DNA from: Clostridium chrysemydis
Lineage (GTDB): Bacteria > Bacillota > Clostridia > Clostridiales > Clostridiaceae
Direction: 5' to 3'
Assembly (NCBI RefSeq): GCF_015234215.1
Contig: NZ_JADEKP010000001.1
Span: 1,426,001-1,490,000 of the forward strand
DNA length: 64,000 nt
The position numbers and the translations under genes are program-made. Under the pieces are notes generated by a model. The model did not search any database. It saw only the letters and a list, made by a program, of their open reading frames with translations, and was not told the origin of the DNA. Of this stretch, positions 50,397 through 59,648 are shown one piece after another (within the stretch, counting starts at the first letter, position 1; each line of letters starts with the position of its first letter).

Positions 50397-51098
50397 TTAA
50401 ATTCTAAAGATTGTAAATACTAGTATTGTTAAAAGGGTTCCAAATATAGCCCCTACAATAACTTCAAAGGTTGAGTGAACCTCTGAATCCACTCTACTTT
50501 GAGCTGTGATTATAGCCATTATAAAGCTTAGCATAACACAAATCGGCTCTTCTGTTATAAGAGAAATTGCAGTGGCTAAAGAAAATGCTAAAGCACTATG
50601 CCCGCTTGGCATTCCTCCTTTTAAAGGAGTACCTTCTCCAAAAATAGCTTTTGCTATTATTGTTCCAATACAAACTATAACTAATACTATAAAAATAGTA
50701 TGTGGCTCTGATGTTTTAATCTTATGCATTACCCCATAAGAAAGGTTTGATAGTTTATCCCAAAATATTAAATACCCTACAACCAAAGCATTTACAGCTG
50801 TAAGAAGCACCGCTCCAGCTGCAACATTTTTTGCAATCTTAGCTAAGGGATGATAATAATTTGTATTCATATCTACTACAGCTTCTATTGCTGTATTTAT
50901 CATTTCTGCACCTATTACCATAGTTATAGTTACAGCTAAAATTAAAAATTCAATTTTTGAAACATCAAAGAAAAGACAAGAAGCTAAAATTAAAAGTGTA
51001 GCTATCATATGAATTTTCATATTTCTTTGAGTTCTAACTGTATAAATTACCCCATCTATTGCATGATTAAAACTATCTACAATCTTTTTTAATTTCAT
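50397..51098 (-). CDS. DgkA-like lipid kinase fused to a PAP2-like phosphatase
   Basis: The 233-residue membrane protein joins two domains. Residues about 1-120 form a three-helix kinase like DgkA/undecaprenol kinase, with GAEMINTAIEAVVD and the AKNVAAGAVL pattern. Residues about 130-233 form a PAP2-like phosphatase with GGMPSGHSA and SRVDSEVHS, the two active-site motifs. It is likely to interconvert undecaprenol and its phosphate in cell-wall lipid recycling; the fusion recurs in clostridia. Confidence 0.85.
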   Translation of the reverse strand: MKLKKIVDSFNHAIDGVIYTVRTQRNMKIHMIATLLILASCLFFDVSKIEFLILAVTITMVIGAEMINTAIEAVVDMNTNYYHPLAKIAKNVAAGAVLLTAVNALVVGYLIFWDKLSNLSYGVMHKIKTSEPHTIFIVLVIVCIGTIIAKAIFGEGTPLKGGMPSGHSALAFSLATAISLITEEPICVMLSFIMAIITAQSRVDSEVHSTFEVIVGAIFGTLLTILVFTIFRI

Positions 51099-51125
51099 AA
51101 AAACACCCTCTATCTAAAATTTAAC

Positions 51126-51626
51126 TTACCTTACTAGCTCTAAAGACCCAAGTATCTCTTCTTCTCTTTTTCTCATAATAGATTTTTCATCCTCTTCCAT
51201 ATGGTCATATCCTAAAAGGTGAAGTACTGAATGAACTATTAAATAAAAAACTTCTCTTTCGAAGGAATGGTTAAATTCTTCTGATTGCTCTTTTGCTCTT
51301 TCTAAAGATAAAACCATATCTCCTAAAACTAAATCTTCCCCATCAAAATAGCTATCGTCAAATTTTTCATCTTTATATACTTCTTTATATACCTTATTAT
51401 CATCAAAATCTAGCATAGGGAAAGATAATACATCTGTCGCTCTATCTATATTTCTAGTTTGGCTATTTATCTCTCTTATCTCTTCATTATCTACTAAAAG
51501 CACAGATATTTCTGTTTTAATAGTTACATCTTCCTCTTTTAAAGAAAAGTTTATAACCTCTTTTATCTTTTTTATTAATTCTTCACTTACTTCTATTTTA
51601 TCTTGATTATTTTCTACGTATATCAT
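51126..51626 (-). CDS. ybeY: Endoribonuclease YbeY
   Basis: Metal-dependent RNase for rRNA maturation and quality control. The 166-residue protein has the zinc motif [11 protein letters not shown] (H-x3-H-x5-H, about 131-141) and RATDVLSFP near residue 63. It directly follows pgpH in transcription, the normal arrangement. Confidence 0.93.
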   Translation of the reverse strand: MIYVENNQDKIEVSEELIKKIKEVINFSLKEEDVTIKTEISVLLVDNEEIREINSQTRNIDRATDVLSFPMLDFDDNKVYKEVYKDEKFDDSYFDGEDLVLGDMVLSLERAKEQSEEFNHSFEREVFYLIVHSVLHLLGYDHMEEDEKSIMRKREEEILGSLELVR

Positions 51627-51674
51627 TCTTTTTACTCTCCTTTTTAATAATTTTATAGATATTATTATACATTT

Positions 51675-51702
51675 AAAAAGGGGAGTTTACGCTCCCCTTT
51701 TT
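51675..51702 (-). terminator. Terminator after pgpH
   Basis: GGGGAG (51680-51685) pairs with CTCCCC (51692-51697), extended by A-T pairs; the - strand continues in a T tract. ybeY must be expressed by read-through or its own promoter. Confidence 0.6.
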
Positions 51703-51703
51703 G

Positions 51704-53773
51704 TTAATTTGCACTTTTTATTTTCTTTTCCGTAGGGTACTCTACTCTCTGATGGTAAATACCATTTAAAGTTTTTAAGAAACATTTTCTTATCTTTTCT
51801 AAATCCTTTAAAGTTAAATCACAATCATCTAACTGTCCTGAATAAAGTTTATCTTTAATAATATTATTTACCATTTCTTCTATTTTCCCTTTAGTTGGAT
51901 CACTAATAGACCTTACAGCTGCTTCAACGCTATCTGCAATCATTATAATTCCAGCCTCTTTACTGCTTGGAATAGGCCCTGGATACCTAAAATCTTCTTC
52001 TTTTATTTCATCTGGATTTTCAGAATTATTTTTTAAAGTGTAATAAAAGTATTTAACTAAAGTAGTTCCGTGATGCTGCTCTATTATATCTTTTATTACT
52101 TTTGGCATATTATATTCTTTTGCAAGTTCAACTCCGTCTTTTACGTGAGAAGTTATTATAAGGGTACTTAAGTTTGGAGTTATGTTATTGTGAGGATTTT
52201 CTCTTCCTATTTGGTTTTCTCCAAAAAAGTATGGCCTTTTAGTTTTTCCAATATCATGAAAGTAAGCTCCAACCCTTGCAATAACAGGATTTGCATTCAC
52301 TTCCTCTGCTGCCATTTCAGCTAAGTTTGCAACTAGCATAGAATGGTGGTACGTTCCTGGCGCCTCCATAAGTAATTTTTTAAGAAGCGGATTGTTTGGA
52401 TTTGATAGTTCCAGTAACTTTAATGATGTGACTACATCAAAAGTCGATTCTAAAAACGGTAAAAATCCTATAGCTAGTATTGCTGAAAAAATAACACCAA
52501 CTCCTGAAATTAAACTTATACTTAAAACCTCACCTAAGTTATTTGAAATTAAAACTCCTGTTGTAAAAGTTAATATAGCGCTAAATATAGTTATAGATAC
52601 AGACAAACGCATTATATCATTTCTTTGCTGCATCTTTTTAAGGGATGTAGAACCAAGTATAGCACTTAATAACGCAAGAAGCATAACTTGTGGGTTAAAG
52701 TTAACTAAAGCACTAATAACTAATACATTTAAGCTACATATAACCATAGATAACCTATAGTCTATAAGAAGAGATAAAAGTATAGGTGCCGAAGTTAAAG
52801 GTATTGCAAAGGGCGATAAAGCTCCTATAACCCTAGATAAAATAAATGATATTATAGATACTGTATTTATAAGTATCATCATTTTTGTATCTTTATACGT
52901 TTCTTTATGATTTTTTGCTATATATATGTTTTGAAGCACAAATACTAAAACAACAAATACAGCTAAAACAACATACATTATAAAAAATTCTCTACCACTA
53001 CTTTTATCTAATAAACCTAAATCCTCTAAAACAGAAAGTTGTTCCCCTGTAATAGGTTCGCCTTCACTTACTATAGTTTGATTTTTCTTTATAATAACTT
53101 TTTGAACATTCTTTTTAGCATCTTTAATAGCTTGGTCTGTCGCTCCAACATCAAGATAAAAATTTGGCTTAATCTGAGGCAATATAACTTTCTTTAAGAC
53201 ATCCTTTACTTTGTTTGAAGTATTTAAATATCCTATCTTTTCTTCTGCTAAATTTTTAGCTTGAGCTAAGCTCTCCTCATTGTCATCTGGTATGTTTTTT
53301 CTATAAACATCAATTATAACGCCATTTAAATCGTATTTAAGGCTATCTAATTCTTCTGAACTAAGATTAAGCAAAACTTTTAGTTCGTCTTCACTTAAAT
53401 TATAATCGCTAAGTTTTTTAAGTTCATTTACTTTATCCTCTGTATTTTTGTCAGATGATTTAATATTTATTATCTTATTAAAAAACCCTTCAATATAACT
53501 TTTAGCACTTTCTTCAATGCTTGTGTTTAAGGTATATTTCTTTTCAACACCCTTAGCCGCTTCATCTTCTTTGTCTTTAGTTGCAACTTCGTTAATTGTA
53601 TCTCTTGGGGCTTTTATATCAGTTCTTGCAATATCCCCTTCTTTTAAATCATATTGCTTAAAAGAAATTGAAGTTATAAGTAGAATGTATGTTATTAAAA
53701 AGCTAAGCCCATACATAGCATACCTTATATATTTTTCTTTAGGACTCAATTTTAATCTTTTAATTTTTTTCAA
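51704..53773 (-). CDS. pgpH: PgpH-like 7TM-HD phosphodiesterase
   Basis: The 689-residue membrane protein is a 7TMR-HD family enzyme; PgpH homologues degrade c-di-AMP to pApA. One N-terminal transmembrane helix (about 17-34), a large extracellular domain (about 35-265), seven helices (about 270-460) and a cytoplasmic HD domain follow. HD motifs are HHSMLVANLAEMA and RVGAYFHDIGKT; later HHGTTLVKYF. It lies upstream of ybeY. Confidence 0.9.
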   Translation of the reverse strand: MKKIKRLKLSPKEKYIRYAMYGLSFLITYILLITSISFKQYDLKEGDIARTDIKAPRDTINEVATKDKEDEAAKGVEKKYTLNTSIEESAKSYIEGFFNKIINIKSSDKNTEDKVNELKKLSDYNLSEDELKVLLNLSSEELDSLKYDLNGVIIDVYRKNIPDDNEESLAQAKNLAEEKIGYLNTSNKVKDVLKKVILPQIKPNFYLDVGATDQAIKDAKKNVQKVIIKKNQTIVSEGEPITGEQLSVLEDLGLLDKSSGREFFIMYVVLAVFVVLVFVLQNIYIAKNHKETYKDTKMMILINTVSIISFILSRVIGALSPFAIPLTSAPILLSLLIDYRLSMVICSLNVLVISALVNFNPQVMLLALLSAILGSTSLKKMQQRNDIMRLSVSITIFSAILTFTTGVLISNNLGEVLSISLISGVGVIFSAILAIGFLPFLESTFDVVTSLKLLELSNPNNPLLKKLLMEAPGTYHHSMLVANLAEMAAEEVNANPVIARVGAYFHDIGKTKRPYFFGENQIGRENPHNNITPNLSTLIITSHVKDGVELAKEYNMPKVIKDIIEQHHGTTLVKYFYYTLKNNSENPDEIKEEDFRYPGPIPSSKEAGIIMIADSVEAAVRSISDPTKGKIEEMVNNIIKDKLYSGQLDDCDLTLKDLEKIRKCFLKTLNGIYHQRVEYPTEKKIKSAN

Positions 53774-53814
53774 TGTTTATCACCTTCTTATCAAAAGAGC
53801 TAGTTTTCTAACTA

Positions 53815-54933
53815 TTATAAAGCTATATCTTGTTCTACAACAAATTGAACTTTTACTCTAATCATCCCATCACCTAAATCTGTTACATCTATATCTTTAC
53901 CTACGACTTTAGCCTCGTTAGTTAAATCTTTAAGTAATAATTTTTCTAACTTTTTAGAAGCTTTTAAAACTTCTTCTTCTCTTTCTAATTTAACTTCTTT
54001 AAGTTCCTTTTCAAAGTATTCTACCCCTTTAATTAACCCAGTATTATCTTCTATTTTATCATACTCCTTAAAGGAATTTGTATATTTTTTTAAATAAATT
54101 CTTCGCCCAAACAAAGTTATATAAATTTCTTTAAAACTTTCCCCTGTTCTTTTTAATTCTTTTCCGCTTACTCTAACATCTACTTCCTTATCATAAAAGG
54201 TATTTGCAATAACTTTACCACTAGCTATACACTCATATTTAGTACCTTCTGAGCCGTTATAAGGTTCAATTAACACATCACCCTTTTTTACCATATTACC
54301 AGGCTCTACAACAGCTGTACCGCTTTCTGTATATATCCTTTTAACTTCACCGTCCATAGTAGCAATTACACTATCAACTTCTTTTTCTAAAAATTTCGGA
54401 GGATTTACTTTTTCTTCTATATCGATTTTCAAAGTAGAACCTTCTATTCTGCTCCTTGCCCAAACTATTTCTGAACTTGAATCTTCTAATTTTTTCTCTA
54501 AAGAATATACATCTAAAGCATTCTTTTTCATCCCCTGTTTAACTCCAAGCTTACTTAAAATCTCACGTACTTCGTATGGAGATAAATTTTCGCATGTTTT
54601 TATTTCTATTGACCATATATGTGTAGACAATACAAATATTATTAATCCAAACAAAACAGCCCCAACTAACAAAGAAGATCTCCTTTTTAACCTTCTAATT
54701 AAAATATTTCTTCCTCTTTCTTTTACTATTTTAATTTTTCCTCTATTTGCTTTTACTATCTTTTTTATTTCTTTATAATCTTCTTCATATACATCTAAAC
54801 TTAAAAGTGCAATATTTAACCTCTTTACGTTTTTAATAAATATACCCTCTTTAGATATTATGTTTAATACTTTCTCAGGCTCTAATATATTAATTTCTAT
54901 AGTTAAAATAGAATCAAATCTACTCTCTTTCAT
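53815..54933 (-). CDS. yqfD: Sporulation protein YqfD
   Basis: The 372-residue protein has an N-terminal cytoplasmic ACT-like/small alpha-beta region (about 1-85), a transmembrane helix (about 92-110) and a large extracytoplasmic domain with POTRA-like pattern near 111-170 and lipoyl/barrel-like strands. It is a stage IV sporulation membrane protein. Its start overlaps the end of yqfC by 14 bp. Confidence 0.9.
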   Translation of the reverse strand: MKESRFDSILTIEINILEPEKVLNIISKEGIFIKNVKRLNIALLSLDVYEEDYKEIKKIVKANRGKIKIVKERGRNILIRRLKRRSSLLVGAVLFGLIIFVLSTHIWSIEIKTCENLSPYEVREILSKLGVKQGMKKNALDVYSLEKKLEDSSSEIVWARSRIEGSTLKIDIEEKVNPPKFLEKEVDSVIATMDGEVKRIYTESGTAVVEPGNMVKKGDVLIEPYNGSEGTKYECIASGKVIANTFYDKEVDVRVSGKELKRTGESFKEIYITLFGRRIYLKKYTNSFKEYDKIEDNTGLIKGVEYFEKELKEVKLEREEEVLKASKKLEKLLLKDLTNEAKVVGKDIDVTDLGDGMIRVKVQFVVEQDIAL

Positions 54934-55219
54934 TTATAACTTTCTCCTTATAGTATATAGAATTAAATTCTCCTCTTACTGCAATAGTGTCATCCCCTAT
55001 ATACATAATATTTAATTTTGAGCCTTCTATAGTTATTTTCCCAAGCCTGCTATTTAATAATATTTCTTCATTTGTAAATTTTAAGAGACCTTTATGGTTT
55101 TCAATTAATACCTCTTGATTCCCAAGCACAGTTATTTTAGGTACATTATATAAGACTTCCTTAGGTAAACCTAAAGAATCTACAACTCTCTCTTTCTTTT
55201 CTCTAATCTCTTCAAACAT
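54920..55219 (-). CDS. yqfC: Sporulation protein YqfC
   Basis: The 99-residue protein has a pattern of YabP/YqfC family members: VYNVPKITVLGNQEVLIENHKG-like strand pairs and GEFNSIYY near the end. It is expressed with yqfD during sporulation in Bacillus and Clostridium. Overlap with yqfD indicates coupled translation. Confidence 0.9.
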   Translation of the reverse strand: MFEEIREKKERVVDSLGLPKEVLYNVPKITVLGNQEVLIENHKGLLKFTNEEILLNSRLGKITIEGSKLNIMYIGDDTIAVRGEFNSIYYKEKVINERE

Positions 55220-55294
55220 ATTTCTATCTCCTTATAATTTCTATCATAATAATTTATGTTATCTAAAGGAGATTAATTACTATTTTTACGCAAC

Positions 55295-55328
55295 AAAAAA
55301 AGAGCTAAATATAATATTTAGCTCTTTT
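55295..55328 (-). terminator. Terminator after yqeY
   Basis: A 12-bp stem (AGAGCTAAATAT with ATATTTAGCTCT) with a small loop is followed by TTTTTTTG on the - strand. It separates the rpsU-yqeY unit from the sporulation genes. Confidence 0.75.
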
Positions 55329-55361
55329 CTATAACAAGTAATAATAAAATAAAATATTCTA

Positions 55362-55814
55362 TTATATATTACTTAAATAATCTTTAACTATTCCACTAAC
55401 AAGTTTACCATCTGCTTTACCTACAGTTCTAGGCCTAACTAATGCCATAACCTTGCCCATGTCTTTCATGTTAGTAGCTCCCGCGTCTTGTGCTGATTCT
55501 TTGACTATTTGTAATATTTCTTGTTCGCTTAGTTGCTGAGGTAGATAATTTAGCAAGATTTCGATTTCTGCGTTAGCTTCGTCAACTAAATCTTGTCTAT
55601 TACCTTTTTCAAACTCAAGCACAGCTTCTCTTCTTTGCTTGACTTCTTTTGCTAAAATTTCGATTACTGTACTGTCATCTGCAGGCTTTTGCTCATTCTT
55701 CTCAACTTGAAGTATAGCAGCTTTAGCGCTACCTAAAACTTTAGTTTTGAATTTGTCTTTAGCCTTTAAAGATGTTTTCCAGTCTTCTTGAAGTCTTTCT
55801 TTAATTGTTGGCAT
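55362..55814 (-). CDS. yqeY: GatB/YqeY domain protein
   Basis: The 150-residue protein has the GatB/YqeY tRNA-binding tail-like fold: ERLQEDWKTSLKAKD at the start and, in the C-terminal half, MGKVMALVRPRTVGKADGKLV. Possibly affects tRNA-dependent amidation. It follows rpsU, a stable pairing. Confidence 0.9.
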   Translation of the reverse strand: MPTIKERLQEDWKTSLKAKDKFKTKVLGSAKAAILQVEKNEQKPADDSTVIEILAKEVKQRREAVLEFEKGNRQDLVDEANAEIEILLNYLPQQLSEQEILQIVKESAQDAGATNMKDMGKVMALVRPRTVGKADGKLVSGIVKDYLSNI

Positions 55815-55837
55815 ATTTCATACCTTCTTTCAAAAAA

Positions 55838-56014
55838 CTACTTAAATTTTCTCTTTCTTGCAGCTTCTGATTTCTTTTTCTTTTTAACGCTTGGCTTTTC
55901 ATAGTGCTCTCTTTTTCTTACTTCTGAAAGAACTCCAGCTCTAGCGCATTTTCTTTTAAATCTTCTTAACGCACTTTCTAGTGTTTCGTTTTCTCCAACT
56001 TTGATTTCTGACAT
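55838..56014 (-). CDS. rpsU: 30S ribosomal protein S21
   Basis: An ATG at 56014 opens 58 codons: [20 protein letters not shown], then [10 protein letters not shown] and a very basic end ARKRKFK, the complete bS21. It binds near the 3' end of 16S rRNA and aids initiation. A strong promoter lies 73 nt upstream. Confidence 0.95.
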   Translation of the reverse strand: MSEIKVGENETLESALRRFKRKCARAGVLSEVRKREHYEKPSVKKKKKSEAARKRKFK

Positions 56015-56086
56015 TTAATTATCCCTCCCTCCGCTAGCTTAAATTAATCAACTTAAATCAGCTACGGGCTTAATAACACACGATAT

Positions 56087-56116
56087 ATTATATATCACTT
56101 TCTCTAAGAATGTCAA
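56087..56116 (-). promoter_or_regulatory. rpsU promoter
   Basis: On the - strand TTGACA (56116-56111), an 18-nt spacer and TATAAT (56092-56087), both perfect consensus boxes. Confidence 0.8.
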
Positions 56117-56134
56117 TATATAATAGAAATTTTT

Positions 56135-56479
56135 CTAGCATGGTGGCCATTTCATCTTTTTGCCGCCCATAACGTGAAAGTGAATATGGTTAACAGTTTG
56201 CCCACCGTCTTCACCACAGTTATTTATAATTCTGTATCCACCTTCTCTAATACCAAGTTCACTTGCTATTTTATTTATAACAAGGAATATGTGTGCAATG
56301 TATTTAGAATTCTCTTCTGTTATATCATTTGCACCTTGTATATGTTCTTTTGGCACTACTAAAAAGTGAACCGGGGCTTCAGGGTTTATGTCATAAAATG
56401 CATAAACTAAATCATCTTCATATATTTTTTTCGAAGGTATTTCACCCTTTATAATTTTACAAAAAATACAGTCTGTCAT
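56135..56479 (-). CDS. HIT-family nucleotide hydrolase (HinT-like)
   Basis: The 114-residue protein hydrolyses purine nucleoside phosphoramidates. It has CIFCKIIKGEIPSKKIYEDD at the start and the histidine triad HIHFHVMGGKKMKWPPC at the end (about 98-114). It lies between mtaB and rpsU. Confidence 0.92.
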   Translation of the reverse strand: MTDCIFCKIIKGEIPSKKIYEDDLVYAFYDINPEAPVHFLVVPKEHIQGANDITEENSKYIAHIFLVINKIASELGIREGGYRIINNCGEDGGQTVNHIHFHVMGGKKMKWPPC

Positions 56480-56513
56480 TTTTTCACCCCCTTTAAATTA
56501 TAAACACTATATA

Positions 56514-57821
56514 CTATTCTACCACTTTTCCCTCTGCATAGTCACCCTTTGAAGCTAAAATTTTTATTTTTATTATTTTTCCTATATCTTGAGGTTTTAT
56601 TCCATGCACATGAACTTTAACGTAATTCTTTGTATAACCTTCGTATACGCCTTCTTCACCCTTAACTTCGTGCTCTATTAAAACACCTAATTCTCTTCCG
56701 ATTAAAGACTCTGTAAAGTTATTTTCATTAAATTTATTAAGTTCAATAAGCTTTTTAGATCTTTCTTCTTTTTTATTTCCATCAATTTGGTTTTCCATAT
56801 CTGCAGCTTTAGTTCCAGTTCTTGGGCTAAATTTAAATATATGTGTTTTAGTTAATTTAATTCTTTTTAAGAATTCATAAGTTTCTTTAAACTCTTCATC
56901 CGTCTCCCCTGGGAATCCTACTATAACGTCCGTAGTTATAGATACGTCTTCTAAGTTCTCTCTTAATACATTAACTATTTTTTCGTATTCTTCAGCTGTA
57001 TATCTTCTATTCATCCTCTTTAAAGTATCATTACATCCACTTTGAAGAGATAAATGGAATTGTGGGCAAAGCTTTTTCATATTTTTACACTTCTCTACCA
57101 CTTCATCTGTAAAGAATGAAGGCTCTATAGAACCTATTCTAACTCTTTCTATACCATCTATCTTCTCTATTTCTTCAAGAAGGGTTACAAGGCTTATATT
57201 TCCCTCTAAATCAACTCCATAAGATGCTGTGTGGATACCTGATAGTATTATCTCTTTAAATCCTTTATCAGCTAATTGCTTAACTTCATTTAAAACAACC
57301 TCAAAATCTTTAGAACAAACAGCTCCTCTAGTATATGGAATTAAGCAGTATGCGCAAAATCTATTACATCCATCTTGGATTTTTAAGAAAGCTCTAGTTT
57401 TATCTCTATAATCTTCTATTTGAAGATTCTCGAATTTTTTATTTTTAAGTACAGCCCCAACTTCTATTTGGACTTTCTTTTCATCTCTAGCTTTATTTAC
57501 ATAGTAAACTATATCCCCTTTGTTTCTAGTTCCAAGGACTACGTCTACACCTTTAATTTCCGAAACTTCCTTTGGCGCTATTTGTGAATAACATCCAACT
57601 ACTGCAATAATTGCATTAGAATTTTGTCTTCTAGCTCTTCCTATAATCTGTCTTGATTTTTTATCCCCAGTATTAGTTACTGAACAAGTATTTATAACAT
57701 AAACATCTGCTTTTTCTGAAAAATCAACTACACTGTAACCATCTCTTACGAATTTTTCAATCATAGCCTCTGATTCATATACGTTAACTCTACACCCTAA
57801 TGTAGAAAATGCTACCTTCAT
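56514..57821 (-). CDS. mtaB: tRNA t6A37 methylthiotransferase MtaB
   Basis: Radical SAM enzyme converting t6A37 to ms2t6A37 in tRNA. The 435-residue protein has the N-terminal UPF0004 domain with Cys ligands in TLGCRVN, INTCSV and VVGCYSQ, the radical SAM cluster GCNRFCAYC (about 151-159), and a C-terminal TRAM domain (about 370-430). It overlaps rsmE by 1 bp. Confidence 0.94.
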   Translation of the reverse strand: MKVAFSTLGCRVNVYESEAMIEKFVRDGYSVVDFSEKADVYVINTCSVTNTGDKKSRQIIGRARRQNSNAIIAVVGCYSQIAPKEVSEIKGVDVVLGTRNKGDIVYYVNKARDEKKVQIEVGAVLKNKKFENLQIEDYRDKTRAFLKIQDGCNRFCAYCLIPYTRGAVCSKDFEVVLNEVKQLADKGFKEIILSGIHTASYGVDLEGNISLVTLLEEIEKIDGIERVRIGSIEPSFFTDEVVEKCKNMKKLCPQFHLSLQSGCNDTLKRMNRRYTAEEYEKIVNVLRENLEDVSITTDVIVGFPGETDEEFKETYEFLKRIKLTKTHIFKFSPRTGTKAADMENQIDGNKKEERSKKLIELNKFNENNFTESLIGRELGVLIEHEVKGEEGVYEGYTKNYVKVHVHGIKPQDIGKIIKIKILASKGDYAEGKVVE

Positions 57822-58570
57822 TATTCTATTCCTCCTAAATCAGCAAATTCATATTGAATAAGTGATGCTGCAACGAAACCTGCAGTCTCAGTTCTTAAAA
57901 TTCTTTTTCCAAGAGTTATAATTTTAGCACCAGAACTTTTTAGTTTTGATATTTCTGATTCTTCAAAGCCACCTTCTGGTCCAACTATTATACAAACATC
58001 TTTTATATCGCCTTTTGATACTTCTTTTGAAAGTTTTTTAATCCCATACCCTTCTTGATTTTCATAAGGAACTAGGACTAAATCATATTCTTTTATCTCT
58101 TCCAAAAGAGATTCAAAAGTTATAGGGTCTAACACCTTTGGAATTACACTTCTTTTACTTTGCTTACAAGCTTCAAGTGCTATTCTATTTAATCTATCTA
58201 GCTTTTTAAAATCACCTTTAAGTTTAACATCAACTCTTTCTGTTATTACAGGTTTAAATAGACTTATTCCAAGTTCCGTTCCTTTTTGAACTATCAAATC
58301 CATCTTTTGCGCCTTTGGCATCCCTTGAAAAAGTGTTATGTTAACTCTACTTTCGTTATTTGTATCTAGCTTTTCTATTATCTTTAAATTAACTTCCGAT
58401 TTACTAATATCAGTAATAGAAGCTAAATACTCAAGACCCTCACAGTCGTTTAAAACTACTTCATCACCTTCTGAAAGTCTTAAAACTTTATATATATGTT
58501 TAACATCATCCCCAAGTATTTTGGCGAAGCTATCTATAATATTTTCTTTAGGTGTAAAAAATTTATGCAT
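57821..58570 (-). CDS. rsmE: 16S rRNA (uracil(1498)-N3)-methyltransferase RsmE
   Basis: The 249-residue SPOUT methyltransferase has MHKFFTPKENI and DVKHIYKVLRLSEGDEV in the N-terminal PUA-like domain and the knot motifs VGPEGGFEESEI and LGKRILRTETA at the C-terminus. It lies between prmA and mtaB. Confidence 0.94.
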   Translation of the reverse strand: MHKFFTPKENIIDSFAKILGDDVKHIYKVLRLSEGDEVVLNDCEGLEYLASITDISKSEVNLKIIEKLDTNNESRVNITLFQGMPKAQKMDLIVQKGTELGISLFKPVITERVDVKLKGDFKKLDRLNRIALEACKQSKRSVIPKVLDPITFESLLEEIKEYDLVLVPYENQEGYGIKKLSKEVSKGDIKDVCIIVGPEGGFEESEISKLKSSGAKIITLGKRILRTETAGFVAASLIQYEFADLGGIE

Positions 58571-58585
58571 ATATAGCCTCCTCTC

Positions 58586-59527
58586 CTACTTTGCTTTTGC
58601 AACTATTGCGTTCCATTCTCCATCTTTGTTTATTTCTATTATTTCAAAACCAGCACTTTCTAGTTTCTCTTTAACCATAGGAACTCTTTCGTGGATTATA
58701 CCAGAACTTATAAAGTATCCATCATCTTTTAATACTCTTCTTACATCCTCTGTTAAAATACATACTATTTCAGCTAAGATATTTGCAACTACTATATCCG
58801 CTTTCCCATCTATAACTTCAACTAAGTTACCATAAAGAATTTCTATGTTATCTATATCATTATATGAAACATTCTCTTTTGCAGATTCTACAGCAACAGG
58901 GTCTAAATCAACTCCTATAGCTTTTTTAGCTCCAAGCTTTGCAGCAGTAATTGCAAGTATTCCAGAACCGCAACCTACATCAAAAACTATACTATCTCTT
59001 TTAACATACTTTTCTAAAGCTTTCATACAAAGACTAGTAGTTTCGTGATCTCCTGTTCCAAATGCCATACCTGGATCTAATTCTACTACTAAATCTTCAG
59101 GTTTTTTATCATAATCTTCCCAGATTGGTTTAACTACGATTCTTTCTCCAACTCTAAAAGGTTTATAGTATTGCTTCCAGTTATTTGCCCAGTCTTCTTC
59201 TTTAGTTTCTTCAACTTCTATCTCTCCAAGCCCTATATCTATCCCCATATCTTTAAGTTCTATAAGCTTTTCTTTTATAAGGTCTACAACACTATCTATA
59301 TTATCTTCTTCTGAGAAGTACCCTTTAACTACAGCGTACTCACCCTTATGTTCTAAAACATCTTTATCTGCAAAGTCCCAAGTTAGTGGTCCTTTTTCAG
59401 TTTTAAAAAGGTCGTTAGGGTCCTCTACTGATACGTTGTTACAATCTATTCCATAAAAAATACCTGAAACAGGCTCTATAGCTTCACTAGTTGTTTTAAT
59501 ACTAATTGATATCCATGTTCCTTCCAT
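58586..59527 (-). CDS. prmA: Ribosomal protein L11 methyltransferase PrmA
   Basis: The 313-residue enzyme trimethylates L11. From the ATG at 59527 it has the N-terminal substrate-recognition domain (about 1-100) and the SAM domain with FDVGCGSGILAITAAKLGA and NILAEIV. It follows dnaJ downstream, after the terminator. Confidence 0.93.
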   Translation of the reverse strand: MEGTWISISIKTTSEAIEPVSGIFYGIDCNNVSVEDPNDLFKTEKGPLTWDFADKDVLEHKGEYAVVKGYFSEEDNIDSVVDLIKEKLIELKDMGIDIGLGEIEVEETKEEDWANNWKQYYKPFRVGERIVVKPIWEDYDKKPEDLVVELDPGMAFGTGDHETTSLCMKALEKYVKRDSIVFDVGCGSGILAITAAKLGAKKAIGVDLDPVAVESAKENVSYNDIDNIEILYGNLVEVIDGKADIVVANILAEIVCILTEDVRRVLKDDGYFISSGIIHERVPMVKEKLESAGFEIIEINKDGEWNAIVAKAK

Positions 59528-59615
59528 TACTTTCATCCTCTCTTACTTAAGTTTCACTTTATTTTACACTTTACTTCCCTAACTGTCTAGGGCGGATAAA
59601 TTTCCTAAATAAATA

Positions 59616-59648
59616 AAATAAGAAGTCTGAAAAACAGACTTCTTATTT
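59616..59648 (-). terminator. Terminator after dnaJ
   Basis: A perfect 14-bp stem (59616-59629 with 59635-59648) encloses a 5-nt loop and includes the dnaJ stop region. Confidence 0.75.

Noticed and set aside
58338-58835. 165-codon + strand open frame opposite rsmE and prmA
   Set aside because: Antisense to two conserved genes, hydrophobic Ser/Leu-rich product without initiation signals.
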